DNA from: Rebecca billardiae RCC1528
Taxonomy: Eukaryota; Haptophyta
DNA length: 64,000 nucleotides
NCBI GenBank assembly: GCA_965240325.2
Contig: OZ251245.1
Location: 1,178,001-1,242,000, forward strand
Reading direction: 5' to 3'
Shown here: piece by piece, positions 1 to 9,850 of the stretch
How the letters are laid out: the number at the start of each line of letters is the position of its first letter
Position numbering within the stretch: the stretch's first letter is position 1
Made by a program: the position numbers and the translations under genes
Notes under the pieces: generated by a model
The model's input: only the letters and a program-made list of their open reading frames with translations
The model's database searches: none
Told to the model about the DNA's origin: nothing

Positions 1-1460
1 GGCATGTGCCATTCGTCGCGACTCTTTTGGCGCAAGGCGCGGCGGCACTCGTTCGCGGCACCCGCCGGCGCCACACGCGGCGGCGCGCTCTCCACCGTGC
101 GCACCGCCGTGGCGTGCGCCATCGGCTCGCGGCGCGCCTCTGCACCGGCGGCGCTGCGTTGTGCGCCGCAGCTGCTGCACCCAAGCAGGGCTGCGGTGCA
201 GCCGGCGCACGCGTACCACCCGCGCCAAACCGGGCCGTGCACACGCTGCCCGCACACCGGCTTGAGCCGCGGCGCAGCTCGGACGTGGGCGTGGGCGTGA
301 AGACGCCCGAGCCAGTGCGCCCGCCTGGCCGTCAACGCTCAGCCGCGCGCGCCGTCGCCACCGTGAGCGTCGGCGTCGGCGACTCGCCACCGACGCTGAG
401 CGCCGCGGGCGTGGGCGCGGGCTCAGGCGCGCTGCCGCCCGCCGCTGTTGGCACGGCGCTCGACGTGTCGAGCGGGCGCAGGCACACCCCCTAGACGCGC
501 GCCAACTTGCTCGAATGCATCACGACGTCCCCAATGATGCCCGCCGCGCCGCCCGCGCGCGGCTCAATCCTCTTCTGTCTGGGCGGCCTCGCGCCCACGC
601 CACCGCGCAAGCGCGCGGTCGCGGCGTCAGCGCGGTACGCGGGCGCGCTCGTGCGCGCGAGCGGAGGCGAGCGGCGCAGGCCGGGCAGCGTGAGTGCCGC
701 ACGCCTGTGCGTCGACAGCGCCGCGGTCGTCCTCGGGCGCGGCATCGCCTCCAGCCTCAGCCTTGGCGGGGCTGCGCGCGCCTGCTCCTCCTCTGTCAAT
801 GCCAAGTATGGCACACGCCTTTGCCATCGTGCGCACGCGTGACGGCAGCAGCGCCCTGGCGCCATTCGCCCCCACTGGCTGCCCGCGCAAACACGGACGA
901 CCGCAGGCCGCTTCTCTGCCCACGCCCCACACGCGGCCTCCTCGTCGGGCGCATGAGACTGCCCGTGCAACAATGCGAATATTTGTCACCAAAGGCGCGG
1001 CAGCACGGCCCCACCCATCGGCTTTCTCCTCTTCGACCTTGTCGTCCGCCGTCTGTGTTTGATGTCGGCGAGACCCGGTCCGCTCATCATCAACACGCCC
1101 GGCCACGTATCAGTGCGGCGCTGGCCGCCGGCAGAGCCTACGACGCGCAGGCGCTGGCCGCCGGCAGAGCCTACGACGCGCACAGACTCGCGCTCTTGGA
1201 ACTCGACCATGTGAGCATGGCTCCGCCCATCAAGCCTTCGACTGGCCGTTCGAGCCGTGATGGCATGGTCGCGCTTGCCCGTTGCCGCCATCGGTGCGCG
1301 GCCGCCGGTGCAGCGGCAAAGTCGGGAGTAGATAACGCGTCTACTATTATTATGATTCATGGGCGGCTCAGCTTTTATTACAGATCGGGCTCGGTTTTGA
1401 TTACGAAAGATGGTTCTTTTGATCTTTTCCATATGTGGATGCACACATCAGCTACTGGCC
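1..1460. other. Unassigned GC-rich sequence at window edge
   Basis: No gene can be supported here. Several reading frames stay open on both strands for 300-480 bases, as expected by chance at this GC content, and none shows a recognisable domain. A frame on the plus strand ending with a stop near 494 could be the 3' end of a gene that starts left of the window, but its Ala/Arg/Pro-rich translation gives no support. A roughly 30-bp unit is directly duplicated at about 1124-1183. GC content falls after about 1320. Confidence 0.4.
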
Positions 1461-1465
1461 GATAT

Positions 1466-1640
1466 GCAATTTTGGTGTTGCGACCCTACGCCAGCAAGTA
1501 CTTTAGTTATGCTTTTGGCGTTGCGACCCTGCGTCAGCGGGTATTTTGAATACGCTTTTGGCGTTGCGACCCTGCGTCAGCGGGTATTTTGAATACGTTT
1601 TGGCGTTGCGACCCTGCGTCACTTCTTGTAGCACCCAATA
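1466..1640. repeat. 43-bp tandem repeat upstream of the methyltransferase gene
   Basis: Four consecutive units start near 1470, 1513, 1556 and 1598 with a period of 42-43 bp. Each carries the core TTTTGGCGTTGCGACCCTGC. The two middle units are almost identical, the first has diverged, and the last breaks down after the core. Shorter cores (CCTTGCGTCA) recur near 1647 and 1704. The array ends about 165 bp before the methyltransferase start codon and is much less GC-rich than the gene, so it may lie in the promoter region; that role is inference. Confidence 0.85.
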
Positions 1641-1805
1641 TGCTGACCTTGCGTCAGGGGGTGTCGCCATAGGAGCCTTTTTCATAGTTTTTGATTAGAC
1701 GGGACCTTGCGTCACTCGCCCCCGGTACTTAAGGGTCTGCCTTTCGGGAGGATCGGCCCCGACTCCCGAGAACGCGAACCCGACGAAGACGTCAAAAGAC
1801 GATCG

Positions 1806-2942
1806 ATGGCGGACAGCCACCCGGCCGAGCTCTTCGTGCGATACGTGCAGCCGTGGCTCCCCGACCTGCTGCTCCGGCTGCTGGTGCGCGCGGCGTGCTA
1901 CTTCGCCTCGGCGCTCACCTTCTTCGAGCGCTGGCCGCAGCAGGAGTTCGAGCTCGTCGAGCGGCTGAAGGCGCAGAGCGCGGAGCACGCGGCCGCGCAA
2001 GAGGGCGGCGGCGGCGGCGGCGGCGCGGCCGCGGAGCTGATCGCGGTGGAGACGGCGGCGGCGAACGCGCAGCACTACGAGGTTCCAACCGCCTTCTTCG
2101 AGGCGTGCCTCGGCCCGCGCCTCAAGTACTCCGCGTGCGAGTGGCCCGCGGGCGTGTCCACCCTGCGCGGCGCGGAGGAGCACACCCTCGACAAGTACGT
2201 GCGCATGCTCGGCGTGGCGGACGGCGAGCGCGTGCTCGACATCGGCTGCGGCTGGGGCAGCTTCACGCTGTACGCCGCCGCGCGCTTCCCCCGCGCCGAG
2301 TTCGTCTGCTTCTCCAACTCCGCCACGCAGCGCGCGCACATCGCGGCGCGCGCGGCCGCGCTCGGCCTGGGCAACGTGCGCGCCCTCCGCCTCGACCTGA
2401 ACGAGCTGAGCGCGGAGGCGCTGGCGGCGCGCGGCGTCGCGGGCCGGCCGTTCGACCGCGCGATCGCGTGCGAGTCCCTCGAGCACGCGCGCAACTACGC
2501 CTCGCTCTTCCGCGCGCTCGCGCCGCTGCTCGCGCCGCGCGGCGCGCTGCTGGTGCAGATCCTGGGGCACAGGGAGGCGAGCTGGCTCATGTCCGGCTCG
2601 TCTTGGATGGGGCGCAACTTCTTCTCGGGCGGGACGGTGCCGAGCATGCGGCTCTTCGCGCTGTTCAGCGAGCACCTCCGCGTCACGCGCGCGTGGGCGG
2701 TGGACGGGCGCGAGTACGCGCGCACGCTCGACGCGTGGCTCGGCCGGCTGTACGCGGAGCGCGGCCGCTGCCTGCGCGCGCTCGGCGCCGAGCGCGAGCC
2801 GTCGGAGGCGCGCCACCGGTATGAGAAGTGGCGCACGTTCTTCGTGGTGTGCTCCGAGTGCTTCGGCATGCTCGGCGGGCGCGAGTACATGGTGGGCTAC
2901 CTGCTCATGCAGCGCGCGGACGCGCCCGTCACCGCGGCCTGA
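1806..2942 (+). CDS. CNMT-like / cyclopropane-fatty-acid-synthase-family SAM methyltransferase
   Basis: Single-exon gene encoding about 378 residues. The SAM-binding motif I is clear (VLDIGCGWGSF, near residue 142). The post-motif ESLEHARNY matches the E-x-x-EH-x-x-NY pattern of the cyclopropane-synthase superfamily. The C-terminal third (SSWMGRNFFSGGTVPS, YARTLDAWL, WRTFFVVCSECFGM) closely follows plant coclaurine N-methyltransferase-like enzymes, so I favour that branch over true cyclopropane synthases. The substrate could be an amine or a lipid and cannot be told from sequence. A hydrophobic stretch lies near residues 18-35. I chose the ATG at 1806 because the N-terminus reads naturally from there; the frame is open upstream into the repeat-derived leader. 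A Gly run near residue 67 is a low-complexity insert. The family call is firm and the exact reaction is unknown. Confidence 0.85.
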   Translation: MADSHPAELFVRYVQPWLPDLLLRLLVRAACYFASALTFFERWPQQEFELVERLKAQSAEHAAAQEGGGGGGGAAAELIAVETAAANAQHYEVPTAFFEACLGPRLKYSACEWPAGVSTLRGAEEHTLDKYVRMLGVADGERVLDIGCGWGSFTLYAAARFPRAEFVCFSNSATQRAHIAARAAALGLGNVRALRLDLNELSAEALAARGVAGRPFDRAIACESLEHARNYASLFRALAPLLAPRGALLVQILGHREASWLMSGSSWMGRNFFSGGTVPSMRLFALFSEHLRVTRAWAVDGREYARTLDAWLGRLYAERGRCLRALGAEREPSEARHRYEKWRTFFVVCSECFGMLGGREYMVGYLLMQRADAPVTAA

Positions 2943-3365
2943 GTTGCGGCGGGGCGCGCGCGGCGAGCACGGTCCGCCACGCGAGACGCTCAGACGGTGA
3001 GTGGCACGTTTCTCGGACGTTTGGCGTTCCGATCAACACTGGCAGTCACCAGTCCCGCCGCAGGTGACGGCCTTCGACTTCCTCAGCAAGTGCAATGGCC
3101 AGCCCACGGGTCGCGGCGCGGCCCGCGGCCGCCGCCCTGCCGCCGTCGCCGGCGCAAACAACTGTTAGTCTTAGCGGGTGGTGGGGCACACGCGACAAGC
3201 GGGGGCCGCCATGCTGAATGCGCGCCGCTCCACCCGCCAGAGCTCTCCGGAGCATCGGCTCTCCTCTGCTCGCTTCTCGCACGTCGGCCACTCGGCACTC
3301 GCTCAACGCCTCGTCGGGCGGCGCCCGGCGCGCACCGCCTCCTTCTCGCGCGGCGCGCGGGCGCG
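2943..3365. other. Intergenic region before the golgin gene
   Basis: This 423-bp stretch lies between the stop of the methyltransferase and the ATG chosen for the golgin. The golgin frame is open upstream into it, but the translation is Arg/Pro/Ser-rich without pattern, so I treat it as 5' leader. No TATA-like element or repeat stands out. Confidence 0.5.
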
Positions 3366-6322
3366 ATGGACCTGTTCGGCTCGGTGAGCGACACGGCGTC
3401 GGGGCTGCTCAGCACGGTGCAGAGCACGCTCACCGACCAGCTCCAGGAGATCGAGCGCGAGAAGGAGGCCATCCGCCAGCGCAACGTGGCGCGCGAGCAG
3501 CGGCTTGCGGCCGCGAGCCCGCCGGATGCGTCGGCCGGCGGCGACGGCGGCGGCGGGAGCGGCGCGAGCGGCGGCGGGAGTGGTGGGAAGAAGGCGGCGC
3601 AGCAGGCGAGCTGGGACGACGACGACGTGTGGGCGCCGCAGCCCACGCCGCCCTTCACGCCCAAGGCCGGTCCGACGCCCACGGCAGCGCTGGGCGCACC
3701 AGAGGTGTCTCGGGCGCGCGCGCCCCCGCCCGCCGCGCCGCCCGGCACGGGCGGCGCGCCGTCGGCGACGGCGTGCCCGCCGTGGTCCTCCCCGCCGTCC
3801 CGCGCGTCCGCCTCGGCCAAGCCCGCCAAAGCCGGCGCGGACGGCGCGCGCGGCGGCGGCGCGTCGTGCGCGCCGCCCGGCGGCGCGGGCTGCGTGCCCG
3901 ACGGCGGCGGCAGCGGCGGTCTGCACTCGATGTGCAGCAGCGTGCTCGAGCGCGCGGCGGCGGCGGCAGGCGCGGCGGCGGACGCGGCGGAGGCGGCGGG
4001 CTCCGTGCCCTCCGAGCTCCTCAGCCTGCTCGCCGACGACGGCAGCGCGCCGCCGCCGAGCTCGCAGCGCGCCGGCCGCGGCCGCGGCGGCGGCGGCGGC
4101 GGCTCGGCCGCGGGCCGCGGTGTCGGTGGAAGCGGCGCGGCGCGGGCGAAGAAGGAGGCGGCCGCGGCGGCGGAGCTCAAGCGGCTCAGCGCCGCCGCCG
4201 ACTTTGAGAAGGCCCGCGCCGACTCGGAGTCCGCGCGCGCCGACGCCCTCGTTCTCGAGCTGCGGGCGGCGCGCGCCGCCCTGGAGGACGCCAGCGCACT
4301 GCATGGCGACGAGCTGGCCACCGTGCGCGGCGCGGCGGCGGCGCGGGCGAAGGCGCTCGCGGCGGAGGCGGCGGCGGCGGCGGAGGCGCGGCGCCAGGCG
4401 GAGGCGCGCGCGGACGCCGCGGAGGCCGCGCTCGCCGCGGCGCGCGCCGGCGCGCCCGGCGCCGAGCCCGCCGCGGCCGCGGCGGGGCCGGGCGGCGCGG
4501 ACGCCGGCGCGGCGGTGGCGGCGGCGACGGCGGAGCTCGAGGGGGCGCTGGCGGAGCAGCGGCGGCGCGTCGAGGTGCTGGAGGCGGAGCTCGGCCAGGC
4601 GCGCGCGCGCGCGGCCGAGGCTGACGCGCGCGCGGCCGACGCCGCCGCGCTCGCCCCGCAGCGCGACGAGGCGCGCGCGGAGGCGGCGGCCGCGGCCGAG
4701 CGCGCGGCGGCCGCGGAGCGGCGCGCGGCCGCGGCCGAGGCGGCGGCGAAGGCGGCGAAGGTGGAGGCGCAGCGCGCGAAGGAGCGGCGCGCGGCGGAGG
4801 GTGCGGCGCGCGCGAGCGCCCCGCGCGCCGACGGCGCCGAGCCCGACGCCGCCGCCGCCGCCGCCGCGGACGCGGCCGCGCGCGCGGACGCGGCCGAGGC
4901 GGAGTCGGAGGACTTGCGAGCGCGCCTCGCGTCTGCGGAGGTGGCGGCGCGCGCGGCCGCGGGCGAGGTCGGGCTGGCGGCGGCGGCGCGCGACGCGGCG
5001 GTCGCGGAGGCGTCGGCGCTGCGCGAGACGGTGCGCGCGCTCGAGGACGCCGCGCGGCACGCCGCCGCGGAGACCGCCGAGGCGCGCGACGCCGCCGCCG
5101 CGGCCGCGGCCGAGGCGGCGGAGGCCCGTCAGTGTGACGGTCACGCCGAGGCGGACGCGCGGCGCGCGCTCGAGGCGGTGCACGAGGAGAGCGTGGGCGC
5201 GCTGCGCGCCGAGCTGACGGACGCGCGGTCGGAGGTGAAGGCGGCGCTCGCGGAGAAGAAGCGCGCGATGGCGCTGCTCCGAGCCGAGATCGCCTCCGCC
5301 GAGGCCGACGCCGCCGCCGCGGCCGACGCGGCCGCGCACGCCGCCGCCGCGCTCGCCGCGCCCGCCGCCGCGCCGCCTCTGCTGTCCGCGTACGCGCGCG
5401 CGCTCGTCGTCAAGTACGTGAGCATGGGGGACGAGCACCACGAGCAGCTGTTCCCCGCGCTGGCGACGGTGCTCGAGCTCACCCCCGACGAGCGCGCGCA
5501 GGTCTCCCGCGCGCGCACCGAGCGCTCCGCCGCCGAGCAGGTGCGCGAGCTCTCCCGAGGGGCCCTCTCAGGCTTCCTCGCGCTGGCCGCAGAGGCGCCC
5601 GCTGAGGAGAACCTGAGGCACGCGCTGCGCCGGCTGCAGACGGACGTGGCGGTGACGCAGCGCAGGCTGGACGAGGCGCTCGGCGCGAAGGCCGAGGCGG
5701 AGGCCGACGCGCGCCGCTGGCGCGACCGCTGCGACGCCGCGCTCGCCGCCGCGCGCGAGGGCGGTGGCGCGTCTGCCGCCGCCGCCTCCGCCTCGGCCTA
5801 CGGCAGCGGGCTGCTGGGTGTGCTCACCGGCGGCGGTGGCGACGCGCCGCGCGGCCGCGTGCAGGACCTGGAGGGGCGGCTGCACAAGGTGCGGCGCGCG
5901 CGGCGCCCCCGCCGGCGGGGCGCGCGCCACGCCGCCGCGCGCTCACGCCACGCCCGCCCCACGCCCGTGCGCGCTGCGTGCGCGCGCTGCGTGCGCGCGC
6001 TGCGTGCGCGCCGTGCGCGTGCGTGCACGCGGCTGCGCGCGGCTGCGCGGCTGCGTGTCTGCCTGCCGTGCGCCGTGTGCGCGCGCAGCTCACGCAGGAG
6101 CGGCGCGAGGAGCGGGAGGCGTGGGAGTACATGCGCTCGCTCATCGTGCAGTACGTCGAGCTGGGCAGCGGGCACGACGGCGCCGCCGCGCGCAGGCAGC
6201 TCATCCCCGCGCTCGGCATGTGTCTCCGGCTGGACGACGCGGAGAGACAGAGGCTCGAGGCGGCGAGCGCGGCCGCGGACGCGAGCGGCGTCGCGGGCGC
6301 GCTGCTCCGCCGCTTCTTCTGA
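3366..6322 (+). CDS. Long coiled-coil golgin with two GRIP-like domains
   Basis: Two exons, 3366-5888 and 6089-6322, give about 918 residues. The intron (5889-6088) is phase 0 with donor GTGCGG and acceptor GCGCAG. The N-terminus (MDLFGSVSDTASGLLSTVQS) is followed by an acidic/Gly/Pro-rich linker to about residue 250 and then a long Ala/Glu/Arg coiled coil. Two GRIP-like segments follow. The first, near residues 671-715, contains YARALVVKYVSMGD and LFPALATVLELTPDE. The second, near 850-895 in exon 2, contains WEYMRSLIVQYVELGS and LIPALGMCLRLDDAE. GRIP domains bind Arl1-type GTPases and target golgins to the trans-Golgi, where they tether vesicles. The second copy sits at the extreme C-terminus, as is usual; the first is extra. 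The family call is good, but which golgin this corresponds to is unclear because the coil is low in complexity. Confidence 0.75.
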
Positions 6323-7006
6323 GCTCGGGCGCGTGCGTCCCTGTCGCGGGGGCTCGGGTGGGGCGGCGCGGCGCGGTGCGCGGGCGAGGCACGCGTCGGG
6401 GCGCCGATCTGCTGCGCGCGACGCCGGCCGTCAGTTGTCCCCGGGGCCGGGCGGGGCGCGGCGGGAACTCGGCGCGAACGGCGCCAAGCAGGCAAGCAGC
6501 AAAGCAGGCGGGCGGCTGTCGAATCGACCGGCGCCCGCCGCGGCGCTGCCAGCAGGAGTTGCCGCGCTGCGCTGATGATCGATCCGTACTACGTACGTAT
6601 CGCGTCGTATAGCGCAGCAGTATATATAATATATATGATGATGACGACGACGACAGCAGTCGTATAGCAGTAGTCGTACTATATACTGCTCGCGCGCGTA
6701 ATAATAATAATAATACCGCCAAGTACTCATCACTCTCGGTACTGATCATGATGCCAGTGATGCCATGATTCATGAACGGGCCAAGGCGGCGCGCCTGGCG
6801 CCGACCGCTGCGCGCGCCCACGCCAGTCCCTGCTGCCCCCCTCCACGAGGACCGAGACTCGCCCCCGGGCGACGCCTTGGACGACGAGGAGGCACCGCAG
6901 CAGCGGACGAAGCGCATTCTGGACGACGCCGCCGCGCCAGCCGCCGCCAGCCAGCCAGCTGGATCGCGCGGCAAGCGCAGCGTCCGCGACCGCCCGGGGA
7001 GCACGG
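6323..7006. other. Intergenic region with an AT-rich segment
   Basis: No gene seen. The first 250 bp are GC-rich 3' flank of the golgin gene. From about 6575 to 6770 the composition switches to AT-rich simple sequence: TATATA runs, GATGACGACG repeats and an (ATA)n tract near 6700. Confidence 0.6.
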
Positions 7007-7154
7007 GGCAGGCTCGACCAGCTGCTACCACTTACCAGCGGCTGAGACTGCCAGCAGACATCCGGACCTGCGCCCTCGCCCTCGCTCGGAGCACAGCAGG
7101 ACCTGCTGCAGCTGGCAGTCTCAGCCGCTGGTAGCAGCTGGTCGAGCCTGCCCT
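7007..7154. repeat. Inverted repeat (hairpin-forming), arms about 42-46 bp
   Basis: The left arm (7007-7052) and right arm (7112-7154) are reverse complements, apart from a 4-base insertion in the left arm, with about 60 bp between them. The shared core includes GGCTCGACCAGCTGCTACCA and CAGCGGCTGAGACTGCCAG. It lies about 120 bp past the stop codon of the minus-strand channel-like gene, so it could be a foldback element or a transcript-end structure. No flanking target duplication was recognised. Confidence 0.8.
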
Positions 7155-7271
7155 GAGAGTGCGCAGTCGATCGCTCCCGTCAGCTCGGCAGCACCGCGCC
7201 GCGCCTGCCGCGCCGCGGGCTCGCCCAGCTGCGCGCGCGTCGAGCATCAGGCCGAGTGCACCCCGGCCTCG

Positions 7272-8132
7272 CTATGCGGACATGGCCGGCGCGCCGCGGC
7301 CAGGCGCCGCGCCCGTTTCACCGCCGTCGCGCCCGGGCGGCGGCGGCGGCGGCTCGGCGCTGCCAGCGTCGGCAGCAGAGCTCAACGGAGCGGCCGCGCC
7401 GCCCGGCAGCCCCAGGGAGAGCTGGCGGCCCGCGACGATGGGCGCGGCGTAGAGCCAGCCCTCGACCGCGTTGACGCACGCGGACGGCAGCGTGAACGCG
7501 CCGATCAGCCCAAGCGCCGCCGACGAGAGCGCGAGCGACCAGAGCGACAGCATCACGTCCAACACCTGCCCGGGCACGCTGGACGGTGTCACGGCCGTGA
7601 GCGGGTTGCCCAGCCCCAGCAGGTTGCTCAGCACGTAGAGGACGCCGTCGCGGGCGCCCCAGCCCTCGCCCGCGGCCATGAGCACGCCGAAGAGCGCGCC
7701 CACGCCGACCAGCACGGCGGGCACCACCGCGAACGTGAAGCCGAGGAACGCGCGCACGAGCTGCAGCGGCGTGGGCGGCGGTCGGTCGGGTGCGCGCCCC
7801 TCGAGCGCGCTCACCACCACCTGCGTGTACGAGACGGTGGCGACGCAGCCGATGATGGTGCCCATCACGCCGATGGCCCAGGCGGAGAGCAGCACGATGA
7901 TGCACGCGCCGACGATCGACTCGGGCGCGACGTTCGTCAGCGGCGTCGCGAGGCCCGCGACCGTGCCGAGCGTGAACAGGATCCCATCCCACGGCGCCCA
8001 CTCCTCCGCGAGCGCGAGCAGGCAGCCGAAGACGACGCCGAAGAAGAGGGTGAAGAGCGGCACGACCACGATGGCGAACACGAGCAGCAGGGCGAGCTTC
8101 GCCCACGGGCTCGCCGTGGCCAGCTCCGCCAT
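7272..8132 (-). CDS. Duplicated TM-P-TM membrane protein, two-pore channel-like
   Basis: Single exon, 286 residues. The protein is two copies of a TM-loop-TM module. TM1 is about 12-41, re-entrant loop 1 about 46-72, TM2 73-100, TM3 126-153, loop 2 159-185 and TM4 188-213. The loops align without gaps (APWDGILFTLGTVAGLATPL against GARDGVLYVLSNLLGLGNPL), which shows internal duplication. The layout matches two-pore-domain K+ channels. The filter triplets would be GLA and GLG, not GYG in both, and the usual Asp after the second Gly is Thr or Asn. The last 45 residues are a Pro/Gly/Ala-rich tail. Position in a membrane is strongly supported. Ion conduction, and whether the ion is K+, is inference, and a non-conducting relative is possible. 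Confidence 0.65.
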   Translation of the reverse strand: MAELATASPWAKLALLLVFAIVVVPLFTLFFGVVFGCLLALAEEWAPWDGILFTLGTVAGLATPLTNVAPESIVGACIIVLLSAWAIGVMGTIIGCVATVSYTQVVVSALEGRAPDRPPPTPLQLVRAFLGFTFAVVPAVLVGVGALFGVLMAAGEGWGARDGVLYVLSNLLGLGNPLTAVTPSSVPGQVLDVMLSLWSLALSSAALGLIGAFTLPSACVNAVEGWLYAAPIVAGRQLSLGLPGGAAAPLSSAADAGSAEPPPPPPGRDGGETGAAPGRGAPAMSA

Positions 8133-8984
8133 GTCGGGCCGTTGGCCGCCTCCTCACTGCGCAACCCCCGCCGGCGCCATCGTTTCCCTGGACCGGGACG
8201 GTGCGTTTGCCTGCTGGGGGCCTCATCAGTCGGTTTCCCCCCCGCTTGGCGCTTGGCGCTCGTCAGCCTCGTCTTACTGGGCGGTGACAGTTGGCGGCCG
8301 TCAATCTCGCCTGCCTGAGCTGTGTGCGTCTCTTACTCTTAGTAACTGTACAACCTGTGCACGCTGTGGAGCAGCGGGTACCGGGGCGACGCGCGCGTGC
8401 GCACGATCGGAAGCGCCGCAAACGCGTGCGCCGTCTCCGACGTGTTGCAGAAGCTGAAGCACGCGCACGCCGCCGGCGCGAGCGCCACGCCCGTCGCCGT
8501 GGCGCTCAGCCAGGCGTATGCGCACGCGAGCACGCGCCCGCTCGTCCTCGCATCCATCGGCAGCGGGAGACGACGACGACGAGCGGCTCGCGCGAGAGTC
8601 TTGCATCATGCATGCGCGCAGCCGCGCACGCGCATCTATTGCGAGGACGGGAGCGGGAGGAAAGCGGGGCGCAGCTTGCGCGGGCTGTGCATGTCGGGGA
8701 GCTCGTCGGACCCGCGCCGTCGTCGCCCGTACTAATATTCAGCTAGTAGCAGTATACTCACGTCGACGACTGCTACTGATGTACACAGGCGGCGGCAGGC
8801 TGCATTATCGCGATCATCAGTACATGCACTGTACAGTCGCCGAGGCTGGCGCCAGATCATATGCTCTCAATCAATGCTACTGCTCTGCTAGCAGCAGTAG
8901 TGGTGCTTGGACATGGGCGGAGGTCCAGGCTGGCGCGCCGCGTTTCTGAAAGGCTTGGCTTGCGAGCCGGCGAGATCGACACGC
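8133..8984. other. Mostly unassigned; possible coding fragment at 8346-8573
   Basis: On the plus strand, 8346-8573 gives a natural-looking peptide (LYNLCTLWSSGYRGDARVRT, then ANACAVSDVLQKLKHAH and PLVLASIGSG) with balanced composition, unlike chance frames nearby. It has no start codon of its own and a stop just upstream, so it would be an isolated exon or a remnant. I do not recognise the family. The rest (8600-8960) is lower in GC and shows nothing. Confidence 0.3.
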
Positions 8985-9850
8985 GGAGGACAAAAGAAAA
9001 TCATATTCCTGCTTCGTCGCACCAATAGACTAAACGAAGATCGGACGGAGATCGTGGTCTTCAGATGCAAGACCTGGAAGCCCCCCTTGGGAGTTTTCAG
9101 TTGGGGCTCTCAACGCGGCCCGGCGAGGCGGACTTCTTAGGATTCTGAGGATCCTAGAGCACGGGCGGCCGGCGGGCGAGCACACGACGCCGCCCTGCGG
9201 CGGGGAGCCGTCCGCGCCGTGCACGCTCACTGGCACCCACGTCTCCTCCGCCGCGCTGCTCGCCTCCCGTCCACGTCGTCTGACCGACGCCCGTCGGCAC
9301 GTGACGTTCACGTTGCCCACGTCGCGCTCTCAGTGGGAGCGCGACGAGCACGCCGCTGCCCGCACCCTTCGATGCTTTCCTCTTCGCATCGGGCGCGCTC
9401 GTGCTGTGGAGCCTGCGCGTGCAGGAGGAGGAGCTCTTTCTCAATCAACGTCGTGCGCGCCCGCCTTCATTCACGCTGCGCCGCGCGGAGGGGGAGAGCG
9501 CGCGCGGCTGGGCGCCCGCTCGGCCGGCTGCTGGGCTCGCGCAAGTCGGAAGTTCCGGCGCTCGACCTGACGCTCCCCAGCGAGGAGGCCGAACAGATGG
9601 ATGTCCCAGCTGCGGCTCACTGTGAGAGCAGCTTGTGGGAGCGGGCTCCTGCACGGCACGGTTTGTAAACAAGGTTGTCGACGCCCAGGGTGGGCTGGCT
9701 GCGGTGAAGCTCAGGGCGTCCACCGACACCAGCGCAGCCAGGCGTGAGGCCCGCCTTCTCAGGAAGCACAGGTACGCGTCCAAGGCGTTGCCTGGATGCA
9801 GCATGCAGCTCACGAGTGCGGCCTCGTCGCCCGCCGCACGGTGCGCCGTT
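8985..9850. pseudogene. Decayed dispersed coding repeat, copy 1
   Basis: This segment matches the reverse complement of about 21400-22300. It shares the stretch around 9015-9050 (CACCAATAGACTAAACGAAG, translating to RRTNRLNEDR on the plus strand), a conserved block near 9380-9440 (ALVLWSLRVQEE) and the block 9670-9840 (VVDAQGGLAAVKL on plus; LHPGNALDAYLCFLRR on minus). No frame runs through: stops and frame changes separate the conserved blocks. Which strand was coding is uncertain. It looks like a degenerate mobile-element or multicopy gene; no family recognised. Confidence 0.5.

Noticed and set aside
3303-5441. A 712-codon minus-strand frame across the golgin gene
   Set aside because: Shadow of the GC-rich golgin coding sequence; no domain and no natural composition.
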